A DNA stretch of 32,139 bases. Origin: Massilia aquatica (GTDB taxonomy: Bacteria; Pseudomonadota; Gammaproteobacteria; Burkholderiales; Burkholderiaceae_D). The notes below the pieces were generated by a model. The model was not told the DNA's origin. It was given only the letters and a program-made list of their open reading frames with translations, and ran no database searches. The DNA is taken from NCBI RefSeq assembly GCF_011682045.1, contig NZ_VVIW01000042.1:1-32139 (forward strand), written 5' to 3'. The translations under genes were made by a program, and so were the position numbers. Shown piece after piece: positions 1 through 8,005 of this stretch. Each line of letters starts with the position of its first letter. The stretch's first letter is position 1.

Positions 1-23
1 GGAGCAACTACCTGTACAAGTTA
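1..23 (+). other. 23S-5S rRNA spacer (partial)
   Basis: These bases lie directly before the 5S rRNA and are the tail of the 23S-5S spacer of an rRNA operon that starts outside the window. Nothing else can be said from 23 bases. Confidence 0.6.
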
Positions 24-138
24 TGCCTGATGACCATAGTAAATCGGTACCACCCCTTCCCATCCCGAACAGGACCGTGAAACGATTTTACGCCGATGAT
101 AGTGCTGCAACCAGTGTGAAAGTAGGTTATCGTCAGGC
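24..138 (+). rRNA. rrf: 5S ribosomal RNA
   Basis: This is a complete 115-base 5S rRNA. It begins TGCCTGATGACCATAG and ends in the complementary ATCGTCAGGC, which closes helix I. The internal block CCCATCCCGAACAGG is the universally conserved loop B/helix III region, and GATGATAGTG and TGTGAAAGTAGG are typical of Burkholderiales 5S. It is the last gene of an rRNA operon and is followed within 20 bases by a strong terminator. Confidence 0.97.
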
Positions 139-154
139 TAGTTATAAGAGAAAG

Positions 155-212
155 ACCCCGGTAAGCCTAAGCGCGCTCAAGATCGCGCTTAGTGCAAACC
201 GGGTTTTTTTTT
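155..212 (+). terminator. Rho-independent terminator of the rRNA operon
   Basis: A nested hairpin has an outer stem CCCGG (157-161) pairing with CCGGG (199-203) and an inner 9-bp perfect stem CTAAGCGCG (167-175) pairing with CGCGCTTAG (184-192). Nine T residues follow directly (204-212). Its position just after 5S fits a terminator that insulates the downstream genes from rRNA transcription. Confidence 0.93.
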
Positions 213-325
213 CGTCCGCGTTTTCCTCATTCATTTCACTTCACACCGCCTTCATTCTCGCTGCACACTGCCGCGCTATCCTGATTCCACTGGCTATGCT
301 GCCGATATTTGGAACAAGGTGAAAA

Positions 326-1321
326 GTGAAAATACGACCGATCCTGAAACGGCGCCGCCTCATGGCCTGTCTGGCGCTGTTGCTGCTCGCCGCTGCGGGT
401 ATTTGCTGGTTCATATGGGAGCGCAACGGCGCCTACGGCTTCCATGTACTTGCCCGCCGCGGCGGTACCTATTGGATCAATGTCGAGCCTGACGATCCCC
501 GCCTGTCGCCAGGGATGCGCGTCGCTCTCAGTGTCCCGGCTCCCAAGGCAACCCCGGGTCCGATGACTTGGCAGGAACGCGAAAGAGGATTCGAAGTGAC
601 CGAGTTGCCGGTCATGGTCGATGGCCGCCAGGTCGACAGCATCCTGCTGGCGCGTATCGATCCGGCGCAGTATCGCTTCGTGGTACGCAATGCGCCGGCT
701 GGCGACAAGGGCATTGATGAATGGGAGCGTGCCGTGCCGCAAGCGCGCCTGATCGTCAACGGCAGTTTTTTCGGCCTCAAGGGCTTGCCCGACACGCCCT
801 TCATCAGCGAAGGAACGGTGATGGGGCCGCGTTCCTACAACGCCGGCGCAGGCGCCTTCGTCGCCGATGAACATGGCGCCGGCGTCACGGATCTGCGCGA
901 TGGCAACTGGCAGCAGGCACTCGCCGGGGCCAGCAACGCCATGGTCTCCTATCCACTCCTGATCGGGGACGACGGACAGACCCACGTGAAAACCGACAGC
1001 CGCTGGCTGGCCAACCGCAGCTTTATCGCCCAGGACCGGCAGGGCCGGATCGTTATCGGCACCACCAAGGACGCCTTCTTCTCGCTGGCACGCCTGGCAG
1101 TATTCTTGAAGGAATCGCCGCTCGACCTGAAAGTCGCGCTGAACCTCGATGGCGGACCGCTGGCGTGCCAGAGCGTGCGTTTTCCTGGTTACCAGCGCAA
1201 GCTCTACGCCCAGTGGGAGTCGCAGATGGAAGGCGATCAGGTCAAGCTGATCAGATGGCCAATGAGTGGCGCGACCTGGGCGATGGCGATCGTGCTGACC
1301 GTGGAACCGAAGAACGACTAG
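326..1321 (+). CDS. Phosphodiester glycosidase (DUF2233/NAGPA) family protein, membrane-anchored
   Basis: The 331-residue protein starts at a GTG with AAGG just upstream; an in-frame ATG at 362 is the alternative start. The N-terminus is basic (KRRR) and followed by one hydrophobic segment at about residues 13-32, so the rest is probably periplasmic or lipid-side exposed. The C-terminal two thirds carry hallmarks of the DUF2233 / NAGPA phosphodiester-glycosidase fold: VNGSFF at 144-149, a YPLLI segment mid-domain, the R-x-F-I-A block, and NLDGG at 273-277 near the end. Characterised members cleave sugar-phosphodiester bonds; the substrate here is unknown. The gene sits alone between the rRNA terminator and the Wadjet operon, 60 bases before jetA. 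No clear promoter was seen in 213-325. Confidence 0.8.
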   Translation: MKIRPILKRRRLMACLALLLLAAAGICWFIWERNGAYGFHVLARRGGTYWINVEPDDPRLSPGMRVALSVPAPKATPGPMTWQERERGFEVTELPVMVDGRQVDSILLARIDPAQYRFVVRNAPAGDKGIDEWERAVPQARLIVNGSFFGLKGLPDTPFISEGTVMGPRSYNAGAGAFVADEHGAGVTDLRDGNWQQALAGASNAMVSYPLLIGDDGQTHVKTDSRWLANRSFIAQDRQGRIVIGTTKDAFFSLARLAVFLKESPLDLKVALNLDGGPLACQSVRFPGYQRKLYAQWESQMEGDQVKLIRWPMSGATWAMAIVLTVEPKND

Positions 1322-1381
1322 CGCCGACGTCCCGATCTTTGGTGGTAGAGTGTCGGTCACGCCGAACCACTTCCCATAGCG

Positions 1382-2818
1382 ATGGACTACCAGCAACTCG
1401 TAACGCAACGGCGCACGCATCCCGCGTGGCGCCTGCTCGCCGCCGACAACGCCGCGATGATCGCGAGCTTCCTGCACGCCAGTTTTATCGCACCTAACCA
1501 GCGCACCATCGGCCGCCAGCAACTGGCCTCGCAACTGGACGATCACCTTTATCATCTGCACCAAAGCGCCGGCGAGATCCTGTTCCCGAAGGCAGCCACC
1601 GCCTACCTGGACGACTGGGCGTCCGACGAACGCGGCTGGCTGCGCAAATACTACCCGCCGGGCGACGACGAGGCGCACTACGACCTCGCCTCGGCCACCG
1701 AGCAGGCGCTCGAATGGCTCAAGAACCTCGGCCAGCGCAGCTTCATCGGCACCGAGTCGCGCCTGATGACGGTATTCGACCTGCTGCACCAGATCGTCGA
1801 CGGCAGCGAACTCGATCCGCGCGCCCGCATCGCCGAGCTGAAACGCCGCAAGGCCGACATCGACGCCGAAATCGCCGCGATCAGCGCGGGCCATGTCGCC
1901 CTGATGGACCCGACCCAGGTGCGCGAGCGCTTCCTGCAAATGGCCGCCACCGCGCGCGACCTGCTGTCTGACTTCCGCGCGGTCGACACCAACTTTCGCA
2001 CGCTCGACCGCCAGGTGCGCGAACACATCGCCACCTGGGACGGCAGCAAGGGCGAACTGCTGCAAGCGATCTTCGGCCAGCGCGACATGATCGCCGACAC
2101 CGATGAAGGGCGCAGCTTCCGCGCCTTCTGGGACCTGTTGATGTCGCCGTCGCGCCAGGACGAGCTTACCAGCCTGCTCGACGCGGTGCTCAAGCTTGGC
2201 CCGGTGCGCGAGCTCCAGCCGGATGCCCGCCTGCAGCGCATCCACTACGACTGGCTCGAAGCGGGCGAAGTCACCCAGCGCACCGTCGCGCGCCTGTCCG
2301 AGCAGCTGCGGCGCTACCTGGACGACCAGGCCTGGCTGGAAAACCGCCGCATCATGCAGCTGATCCGCGACATTGAACAAAAAGCCCTGGCGCTGCGCGG
2401 CGAGGTCGACGAACGCGCCTTTATGGAGATCGACGACGCCGCGCCCTCGCTAGGCATGTCGATGGACCGTACCCTGTACAATCCGCCGTTCAAGCCGAGG
2501 ATCACGCAGCAGATCGTCAGCGACGACGGCGTCGAGATCGAATCCGGCGCGCTGTTCGAACAGATTTACGTGGACCAGCTGCGCCTGATGTCGAACATCC
2601 GGCGCGCGCTGCAGACGCGCCAGCAAGTCTCGCTCGGCGCCCTGGCGCGCGAGTATCCGATCCAGCAGGGCCTGGCCGAACTGGCCACCTACCTCAAGCT
2701 CGCCACCCAGGACATGCACGCCGCCATCGACGACAATCAGTCCGAAACGCTTGACTGGCTTGACGATACCGGGCGCCGGCGCCAGGCCACGCTCCCTCTT
2801 ATTATTTACGCGGCATGA
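1382..2818 (+). CDS. jetA: Wadjet type I subunit JetA (MksF-like kleisin, DUF3375)
   Basis: The 478-residue protein has the length and features of DUF3375 proteins, the JetA/MksF kleisin subunit of type I Wadjet systems. The N-terminus (HPAWRLLAADNAAMIASFL) matches the usual start of the family, supporting ATG 1382. No Shine-Dalgarno is visible in the preceding CTTCCCATAGCG. A long, charged helical region (about residues 150-340) fits a kleisin that bridges SMC-like heads. JetA works with JetB, JetC and JetD as a cytoplasmic DNA-loop-extruding complex that recognises and cleaves circular plasmids (family knowledge). The stop overlaps the jetB start as ATGA (2815-2818). The 60-base gap upstream holds no convincing promoter. 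Confidence 0.9.
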   Translation: MDYQQLVTQRRTHPAWRLLAADNAAMIASFLHASFIAPNQRTIGRQQLASQLDDHLYHLHQSAGEILFPKAATAYLDDWASDERGWLRKYYPPGDDEAHYDLASATEQALEWLKNLGQRSFIGTESRLMTVFDLLHQIVDGSELDPRARIAELKRRKADIDAEIAAISAGHVALMDPTQVRERFLQMAATARDLLSDFRAVDTNFRTLDRQVREHIATWDGSKGELLQAIFGQRDMIADTDEGRSFRAFWDLLMSPSRQDELTSLLDAVLKLGPVRELQPDARLQRIHYDWLEAGEVTQRTVARLSEQLRRYLDDQAWLENRRIMQLIRDIEQKALALRGEVDERAFMEIDDAAPSLGMSMDRTLYNPPFKPRITQQIVSDDGVEIESGALFEQIYVDQLRLMSNIRRALQTRQQVSLGALAREYPIQQGLAELATYLKLATQDMHAAIDDNQSETLDWLDDTGRRRQATLPLIIYAA

Positions 2819-3423
2819 ACCCTGAACCGACCACTCCCAACGACCAGAACCGCCTCGGCCAGCTGCTGGTCGCGCTGTTCCAGGCGGTGCTGTACCGCGA
2901 TACCGACAGCGCCCTGTGGCAGGCGCTGATGGAACTGCAGGCGCGCGTGCGCGACTACGCCGCCACCATCGGCCTCGAACTCATTCTCGACGACGCCGAA
3001 GGCTACGCCTACCTGCGCCAGCGTCCCGCCGTGGCGGGCGAACCGGAACTGCCACGCCTGGTCGCGCGGCGCCAGCTCAGTTATCCGGTCAGCCTGATCC
3101 TGGCCCTGCTGCGCAAGAAGCTGGCCGAATTCGACGCCACCGGCGGCGAGACGCGCCTGGTCATCGACCGCGACCAGATCGCCGAACAGGTGCGCCTGTT
3201 CCTGCCCCAGACCGGCAACGAAGCGCGCCTGCTCGACCGCATGGATGCGCACCTGAACAAGGTGGTGGAACTGGGCTTTCTGCACCGCCTGCGCGGCCAG
3301 GAGAACCAGTTCGAAGTGCGCCGCATCCTCAAGGCGTTCGTGGACGCCCAGTGGCTGGCCGACTTCGAACAGCGCCTGGCCGGCTACGCCGCCCATGCCG
3401 CCAGCGGCGAGGAGGAAGCATGA
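2815..3423 (+). CDS. jetB: Wadjet type I subunit JetB (MksE-like KITE protein, DUF4194)
   Basis: The 202-residue acidic protein matches DUF4194 (JetB/MksE) in size and layout. An N-terminal helix containing LGQLLVALFQAVLYRD is followed by a winged-helix-like body with PVSLILALLRKKLAEFD and EVRRILKAFVDAQWL near the C-terminus. KITE subunits dimerise and bind the kleisin JetA in SMC-type complexes (family knowledge). Start and stop each overlap their neighbours by four bases (ATGA at 2815-2818 and at 3420-3423), so translation is probably coupled along jetABCD. The identification is strengthened by position between a DUF3375 protein and an SMC-like ATPase. Confidence 0.9.
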   Translation: MNPEPTTPNDQNRLGQLLVALFQAVLYRDTDSALWQALMELQARVRDYAATIGLELILDDAEGYAYLRQRPAVAGEPELPRLVARRQLSYPVSLILALLRKKLAEFDATGGETRLVIDRDQIAEQVRLFLPQTGNEARLLDRMDAHLNKVVELGFLHRLRGQENQFEVRRILKAFVDAQWLADFEQRLAGYAAHAASGEEEA

Positions 3424-6400
3424 GCCAGGCGCCGGTAGCCGACATGGCCGCCTTTGAAGCCGGCGAGCCGGCGCTGGAGCGCGCCGGTTTCCGGCTGCGC
3501 CACTTCGAGGTATTCAACTGGGGCACCTTCCACGAGCGCGTGTGGCGCCTGCACCCGGGCGGCGACAACATGCTGCTGACCGGCGACATCGGCTCCGGCA
3601 AGTCGACCCTGGTCGACGCCATCACCACCTTGCTCGTACCGGCCCAGAAGATCGCCTACAACAAGGCGGCCGGCGCCGACGCGCGCGAGCGCAGCTTGCG
3701 CACCTACGTCATGGGCCACTACAAATCCGAGCGCGGCGAGACCGGCCTGGCCGCGCGCGCCGTCGCCCTGCGCGATCACAACAGCTACTCGGTGATCCTC
3801 GGCGTGTTCCACAACGAAGGCTTCGACCAGACCGTCACCCTGGCGCAGGTATTCTGGTTCAAGAACCCGCACGGCCAGCCCGAACGCTTTTATGTCGTCG
3901 CCGACAGCGCGCTGTCGGTGGCCGAGCACTTCGCCGGCTTCGGCACCGATATCGCGCAACTGCGCAAGCGCCTGCGCGCGCTGGCCGGCGTCACCCTGCA
4001 CGAGAGTTTTCCACCCTATGGGGCCGACTTCCGGCGCCGTTTCGGCATCGCCAGCGAACAGGCGATGGACCTGTTCCACCAGACGGTGTCGATGAAATCG
4101 GTCGGCAACCTGACCGACTTCGTGCGCGACCACATGCTCGAAGCATTTCCGGTGGAGGCGCGCATCGGCGCCCTGATCGCCCACTTCGACGACCTCAATC
4201 GCGCCCATGAAGCGGTGCTCAAGGCCAAGCTCCAGATCGAGCAGCTCACCCCCCTGGTGGCCGACTGCGAGCGTCACGAAGTGCTGCAGGACCAGGTGCT
4301 CGAGCTGCGCGGCTGCCGCGAAGCGCTGCGCCCGTGGTTCGCCCATCTCAAGGGCGAGCTGCTGGAAAAACGCATCGGCATCCTGCGTTCGGAGCGCGAC
4401 AAACTGGCAGGGCGCCTTGAGCACCTGAAGGAAGAAAAGCGCAGCCAGATGCTGCGGCGCGACGATATCAGCCAGGCCATCGCGGCCAACGGCGGCAACC
4501 GCATCGAGCAAATCAAGGGCGAAATCGCGCGCCTGCAAGCGACGCGCGACGAACGGACGCGCCGCTCGCGCGTGTACGACGCCCTGGCGGCGGCGCTTGG
4601 CTTGTCGGGCGCGGCCGACGCCGGCACGTTCGAGGCCAACCGGCGCGCCATCGACGACGGCAAGGCCGGTTGCACCGCGCGCCGCGACGATGCGCAAAAC
4701 CAGCTGATGATGGCTGGCGTGAGCCTGCACGCACTGCGCGACCAGCACAGCGCCATCACCACCGAACTCGAATCGCTGCGCCAGCGCCGCTCCAACATCA
4801 CCAGCCAGATGCTGGCCCTGCGCGCCGCCCTGTGCGAAGCGCTGCGCATTGCGCCGGAGGCCTTGCCCTTCATCGGCGAATTGATCCAGGTGCGCGAGGA
4901 AGAACGCGCATGGGAAGGTGCGGCCGAGCGCATGCTGCACAGCTTCGGCCTGTCGCTGCTGGTGCCGGAAGCGCACTACGGCGCCGTGGCGGCGTGGGTC
5001 GACGCCACCAACCTGGGCAACCGGCTGGTGTACTTCCGCGTGCGCGCCAATGTGACGGCCGACCACCATGGCCTGCACCAGGACGCGCTGGCGCGCAAGC
5101 TGGCCATCAAGCCCGATTCGCCGTTCTACGACTGGATCGACGCCGAGCTGGCGCGCCGCTACGACCACGCCTGCTGCGACACGCTCGACCAGTTCCGCCG
5201 CGAAAAGCGCGCCGTTACCCGCAACGGCCAGGTCAAGGCCGGCGGCGAGCGCCACGAAAAAGACGACCGTCACCGCATCGACGACCGCTCGCGCTACGTG
5301 CTCGGGTGGTCGAACCAAGGCAAGATCGCCGCGCTGGCCAGGCAGGAGCGCGATCTGTCCACCCGCATCCAGGCGCACGCGGAAAAAATCAAGTCGGTGA
5401 AAGTCGAAGTCGATCGCCAGAACGCCATGTTGGGCAACTGGAGTCAACTGGGCACCTACGCCGATTTCACTGAACTCGACTGGAAGCCGCTGTTGTCCGC
5501 CATCGACGCGCTCGAACGCGAACAGGAAGCGCTGGCCGCGTCGTCAGACCTGTTGCGCACCTTGCAGCAGCAGTTTGCCGAACTGACCGCCGCCCAGGCG
5601 GTCACCGAAACGCAGCTCATCAATGCCACCGGCGAGCATGCCACCGCGCTCGAAAAGATGAACGTCGCCGGCCTCGCGCTGGACGATTGCGCCGTCTTGC
5701 TTGACGCGACCCCGCCGGAATCGCGCGAGCGCTATTTTCCGCTGCTCGACGCGCTGCGCACCGAGGTGCTGGGCGAGCACACGCTCACGGTCGAATCGTG
5801 CGAGAACCGCGAAAAGGACATGCGCCACGAACTGCAAGCCCGGATCGACGCCGAGCAAAAGAAAATCGTCAACCTGCGCGACGCCATCAATCGCGCCATG
5901 CAGAACTACATGCATGCCTGGCCGCTGGACACGCGCGAGGTCGATCCGAACATCGAGGCGGCCGCAGAATTTGGCACCATGCTCGCGGTGCTGCAAGCCG
6001 ACGACCTGCCGCGCTTCGCCGGGCGCTTCAAGGAACTCCTCAACGAAAACACGATCCGCGAGATCGCCGGCTTCCAGTCGCAACTCAAGCGCGAGCGCGA
6101 AACCATCCGCGAGCGCATCGACACCATCAACGCCTCGCTGCACCAGATCGACTACAACCCGAACCGCTACATCGCGCTCGAAGCGGAGAACAATCTCGAC
6201 GCCGACCTGCGCGACTTCCAGCAAGACCTGCGCAGCTGCACCGAAGGGGCCCTGACCGGATCGGCCGACGAGGAATACTCGGAAGCGAAGTTCTTGCAGG
6301 TCAAACGCATCATCGAGCGCTTTCGCGGCCGTGAAGGCACGGCCGAGATGGACAAACGCTGGACGCGCAAGGTCACCGACGTGCGCAACTGGTTCGTGTT

Positions 6401-6809
6401 CTCGGCCTCCGAGCGCTGGCGCGAGGACGGCCGCGAGCACGAACACTATACTGACGCCGGCGGCAAGTCGGGCGGCCAGAAAGAGAAGCTGGCCTACACC
6501 GTGCTGGCCGCCAGCCTGGCCTACCAGTTCGGGCTGGAATGGGGCGTGGTACGCTCGCGCTCCTTCCGCTTCGTGGTCATCGACGAAGCTTTCGGGCGCG
6601 GCTCCGACGAATCGGCGCGCTATGGACTGGAACTGTTCAAGCGCATGAACCTGCAACTGCTGATCGTCACGCCGCTGCAAAAGATCCACATTATCGAGCC
6701 GTACGTGTCGGGCCTGGGCTTCGTGCACAGTGAAGAAGGGCGGCAGTCGATGCTGCGCTACCTGACCATCGAACAGTACCAGGCCGAGCGCAGCGCGCGG
6801 GCGGCATGA
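3420..6809 (+). CDS. jetC: Wadjet type I SMC-like ATPase JetC (MksB-like)
   Basis: The 1129-residue SMC-like ATPase is the motor of the Wadjet complex. Walker A is GDIGSGKST at residues 55-63, the ABC-type signature is SGGQKEK at 1017-1023, and Walker B is VVIDEAF with D1055 and catalytic E1056. Two long charged coiled-coil arms (about 250-480 and 560-960) flank a globular hinge-like region starting near residue 482 (PFIGELIQV). The frame stays open upstream to 2916, but that stretch lies over jetB in another frame and is arginine/proline-rich. ATG 3420, in an ATGA overlap with the jetB stop, is therefore the right start. The hydrophobic FEVFNWGTFHERVW segment before Walker A is typical of MksB N-termini. 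The stop overlaps jetD (6806-6809). Confidence 0.94.
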   Translation: MSQAPVADMAAFEAGEPALERAGFRLRHFEVFNWGTFHERVWRLHPGGDNMLLTGDIGSGKSTLVDAITTLLVPAQKIAYNKAAGADARERSLRTYVMGHYKSERGETGLAARAVALRDHNSYSVILGVFHNEGFDQTVTLAQVFWFKNPHGQPERFYVVADSALSVAEHFAGFGTDIAQLRKRLRALAGVTLHESFPPYGADFRRRFGIASEQAMDLFHQTVSMKSVGNLTDFVRDHMLEAFPVEARIGALIAHFDDLNRAHEAVLKAKLQIEQLTPLVADCERHEVLQDQVLELRGCREALRPWFAHLKGELLEKRIGILRSERDKLAGRLEHLKEEKRSQMLRRDDISQAIAANGGNRIEQIKGEIARLQATRDERTRRSRVYDALAAALGLSGAADAGTFEANRRAIDDGKAGCTARRDDAQNQLMMAGVSLHALRDQHSAITTELESLRQRRSNITSQMLALRAALCEALRIAPEALPFIGELIQVREEERAWEGAAERMLHSFGLSLLVPEAHYGAVAAWVDATNLGNRLVYFRVRANVTADHHGLHQDALARKLAIKPDSPFYDWIDAELARRYDHACCDTLDQFRREKRAVTRNGQVKAGGERHEKDDRHRIDDRSRYVLGWSNQGKIAALARQERDLSTRIQAHAEKIKSVKVEVDRQNAMLGNWSQLGTYADFTELDWKPLLSAIDALEREQEALAASSDLLRTLQQQFAELTAAQAVTETQLINATGEHATALEKMNVAGLALDDCAVLLDATPPESRERYFPLLDALRTEVLGEHTLTVESCENREKDMRHELQARIDAEQKKIVNLRDAINRAMQNYMHAWPLDTREVDPNIEAAAEFGTMLAVLQADDLPRFAGRFKELLNENTIREIAGFQSQLKRERETIRERIDTINASLHQIDYNPNRYIALEAENNLDADLRDFQQDLRSCTEGALTGSADEEYSEAKFLQVKRIIERFRGREGTAEMDKRWTRKVTDVRNWFVFSASERWREDGREHEHYTDAGGKSGGQKEKLAYTVLAASLAYQFGLEWGVVRSRSFRFVVIDEAFGRGSDESARYGLELFKRMNLQLLIVTPLQKIHIIEPYVSGLGFVHSEEGRQSMLRYLTIEQYQAERSARAA

Positions 6810-8005
6810 GCGCCGCGCCAGCCTGGTCGGGCGCGGCCACGATTCGCGCCCAGGTGCAGCGGCTGTGGGATGATGGCCGCCTGCTGGCCGCGCGCGTGGG
6901 CGGCGAGGCCCTGTTCCCGCTCGAACTGCGCCTGCGCCAGCCGACCGTGGCGCAAACCGGCGAGCGTTTCGACGAGGTGCGCGCATGGATCAGGGAACTC
7001 GACGCCGGCAGCACGAGCGCGCGCGGCTTCGGCTACCGCATCGTCTGGCGCGAGATCAATCACCGCCAGCTCGGGCGCAACCGCATTCCCGACAGCGTGG
7101 TGTTCGACAGCGATGCGGACGCCCTGCGCCTGATCGGGCGCCAGCTTGATGCGCGCCGCTTCGACCAGCTTGCCGCCGCCACCATCACGCTGTTCCCGCA
7201 ACTGGCCGGCTGGGTGGCGCGGCGCGCGCTGGTGGTGCTCGAGCAAAGCGAGGCATGGCCGCGCATCCTCGCGATCCTGGAATGGTTTGCAAGCCACCCG
7301 CGTCCCGGCCTGTACCTGCGCCAGCTCGACATCGCCGGTGTCGACAGCAAATTCATCGAAACCCGCAAAGCGCTACTGGCCGAACTGCTCGACCTGGTGC
7401 TGCCGCTTGACGCCATCGATGCGAACGCGTTTGGCGCGCGCCAGTTCGAAGCGCGTTACGGCTTATTGGGCAAACCGGCGTTGCTGCGCTTTCGCGTGCT
7501 CGATCCGGCGCATGCCATTGGCGGCTTGTCGGACCTGGCGGTACCGCTGGCGCAGTTCGCGGCCCTGCAAACGCAGGTGCGGCGCGTCTTTATCACCGAG
7601 AACGAAATCAACGGCCTGGCTTTTCCGCCGGTAGCGGACGCAATGGTGATTTTTGGCGGCGGCTACGGCGTCGAGCGGCTGGCCGGGGTGGGCTGGCTGG
7701 CCACGCGCGAGGTGTTTTACTGGGGCGATATCGACACCCATGGCTTCGCGATCCTGGACCGCCTGCGCGCCGCCATCCCGCATGCGCGCTCGCTCCTGAT
7801 GGACAGCGCGACCCTGATGGCGCACCGCGCGCTGTGGGGGATGGAGGACGCCGACAAGCGCTTTAGCGGGCAGCCGTCAAGACTGGGACGCGACGAGCTG
7901 GCGCTGTTCGAGGCTTTGCGCGACGATGTGTTCGGAGAGCGCATCCGGATGGAGCAGGAGCGCCTGTCGTACGGCTGGGTGCAGCAGGGCCTGGCCGCCT
8001 TGTAG
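6806..8005 (+). CDS. jetD: Wadjet type I nuclease subunit JetD (MksG-like; DUF3322 + DUF2220 Toprim)
   Basis: The 399-residue protein has an N-terminal DUF3322 region (about 1-190) and a C-terminal DUF2220 Toprim-like domain. In the Toprim part, ITENEING places the acidic residue at E265, and YWGDIDTHG supplies the DxD pair D308/D310; these are the expected metal-binding residues. JetD is the topoisomerase VI-related nuclease that cuts plasmid DNA once the JetABC motor has stalled (family knowledge). All catalytic acids are present, so the system looks intact. The start is in an ATGA overlap with jetC. The stop codon TAG (8003-8005) is directly followed by the stop of a gene on the opposite strand, with no room for a terminator between them. 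Confidence 0.93.
   Translation: MSAAPAWSGAATIRAQVQRLWDDGRLLAARVGGEALFPLELRLRQPTVAQTGERFDEVRAWIRELDAGSTSARGFGYRIVWREINHRQLGRNRIPDSVVFDSDADALRLIGRQLDARRFDQLAAATITLFPQLAGWVARRALVVLEQSEAWPRILAILEWFASHPRPGLYLRQLDIAGVDSKFIETRKALLAELLDLVLPLDAIDANAFGARQFEARYGLLGKPALLRFRVLDPAHAIGGLSDLAVPLAQFAALQTQVRRVFITENEINGLAFPPVADAMVIFGGGYGVERLAGVGWLATREVFYWGDIDTHGFAILDRLRAAIPHARSLLMDSATLMAHRALWGMEDADKRFSGQPSRLGRDELALFEALRDDVFGERIRMEQERLSYGWVQQGLAAL

Noticed and set aside
23-322. Small plus-strand ORF over the 5S rRNA and terminator
   Set aside because: It reads through a structural RNA and a terminator, so it is not a gene.
236-2380. Long minus-strand open frame (714 codons) over the DUF2233 and jetA genes
   Set aside because: It is antisense to two well-supported genes, has no recognisable domains, and reflects GC-rich third-position bias.
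2916-3419. N-terminal extension of jetC
   Set aside because: The extra residues are Arg/Pro-rich and lie over jetB in another frame; the family N-terminus starts after ATG 3420.
3384-5447. Minus-strand open frame of 687 codons over jetC
   Set aside because: It is a shadow of jetC with low-complexity Ala/Arg/Gly-rich translation and no family motifs.
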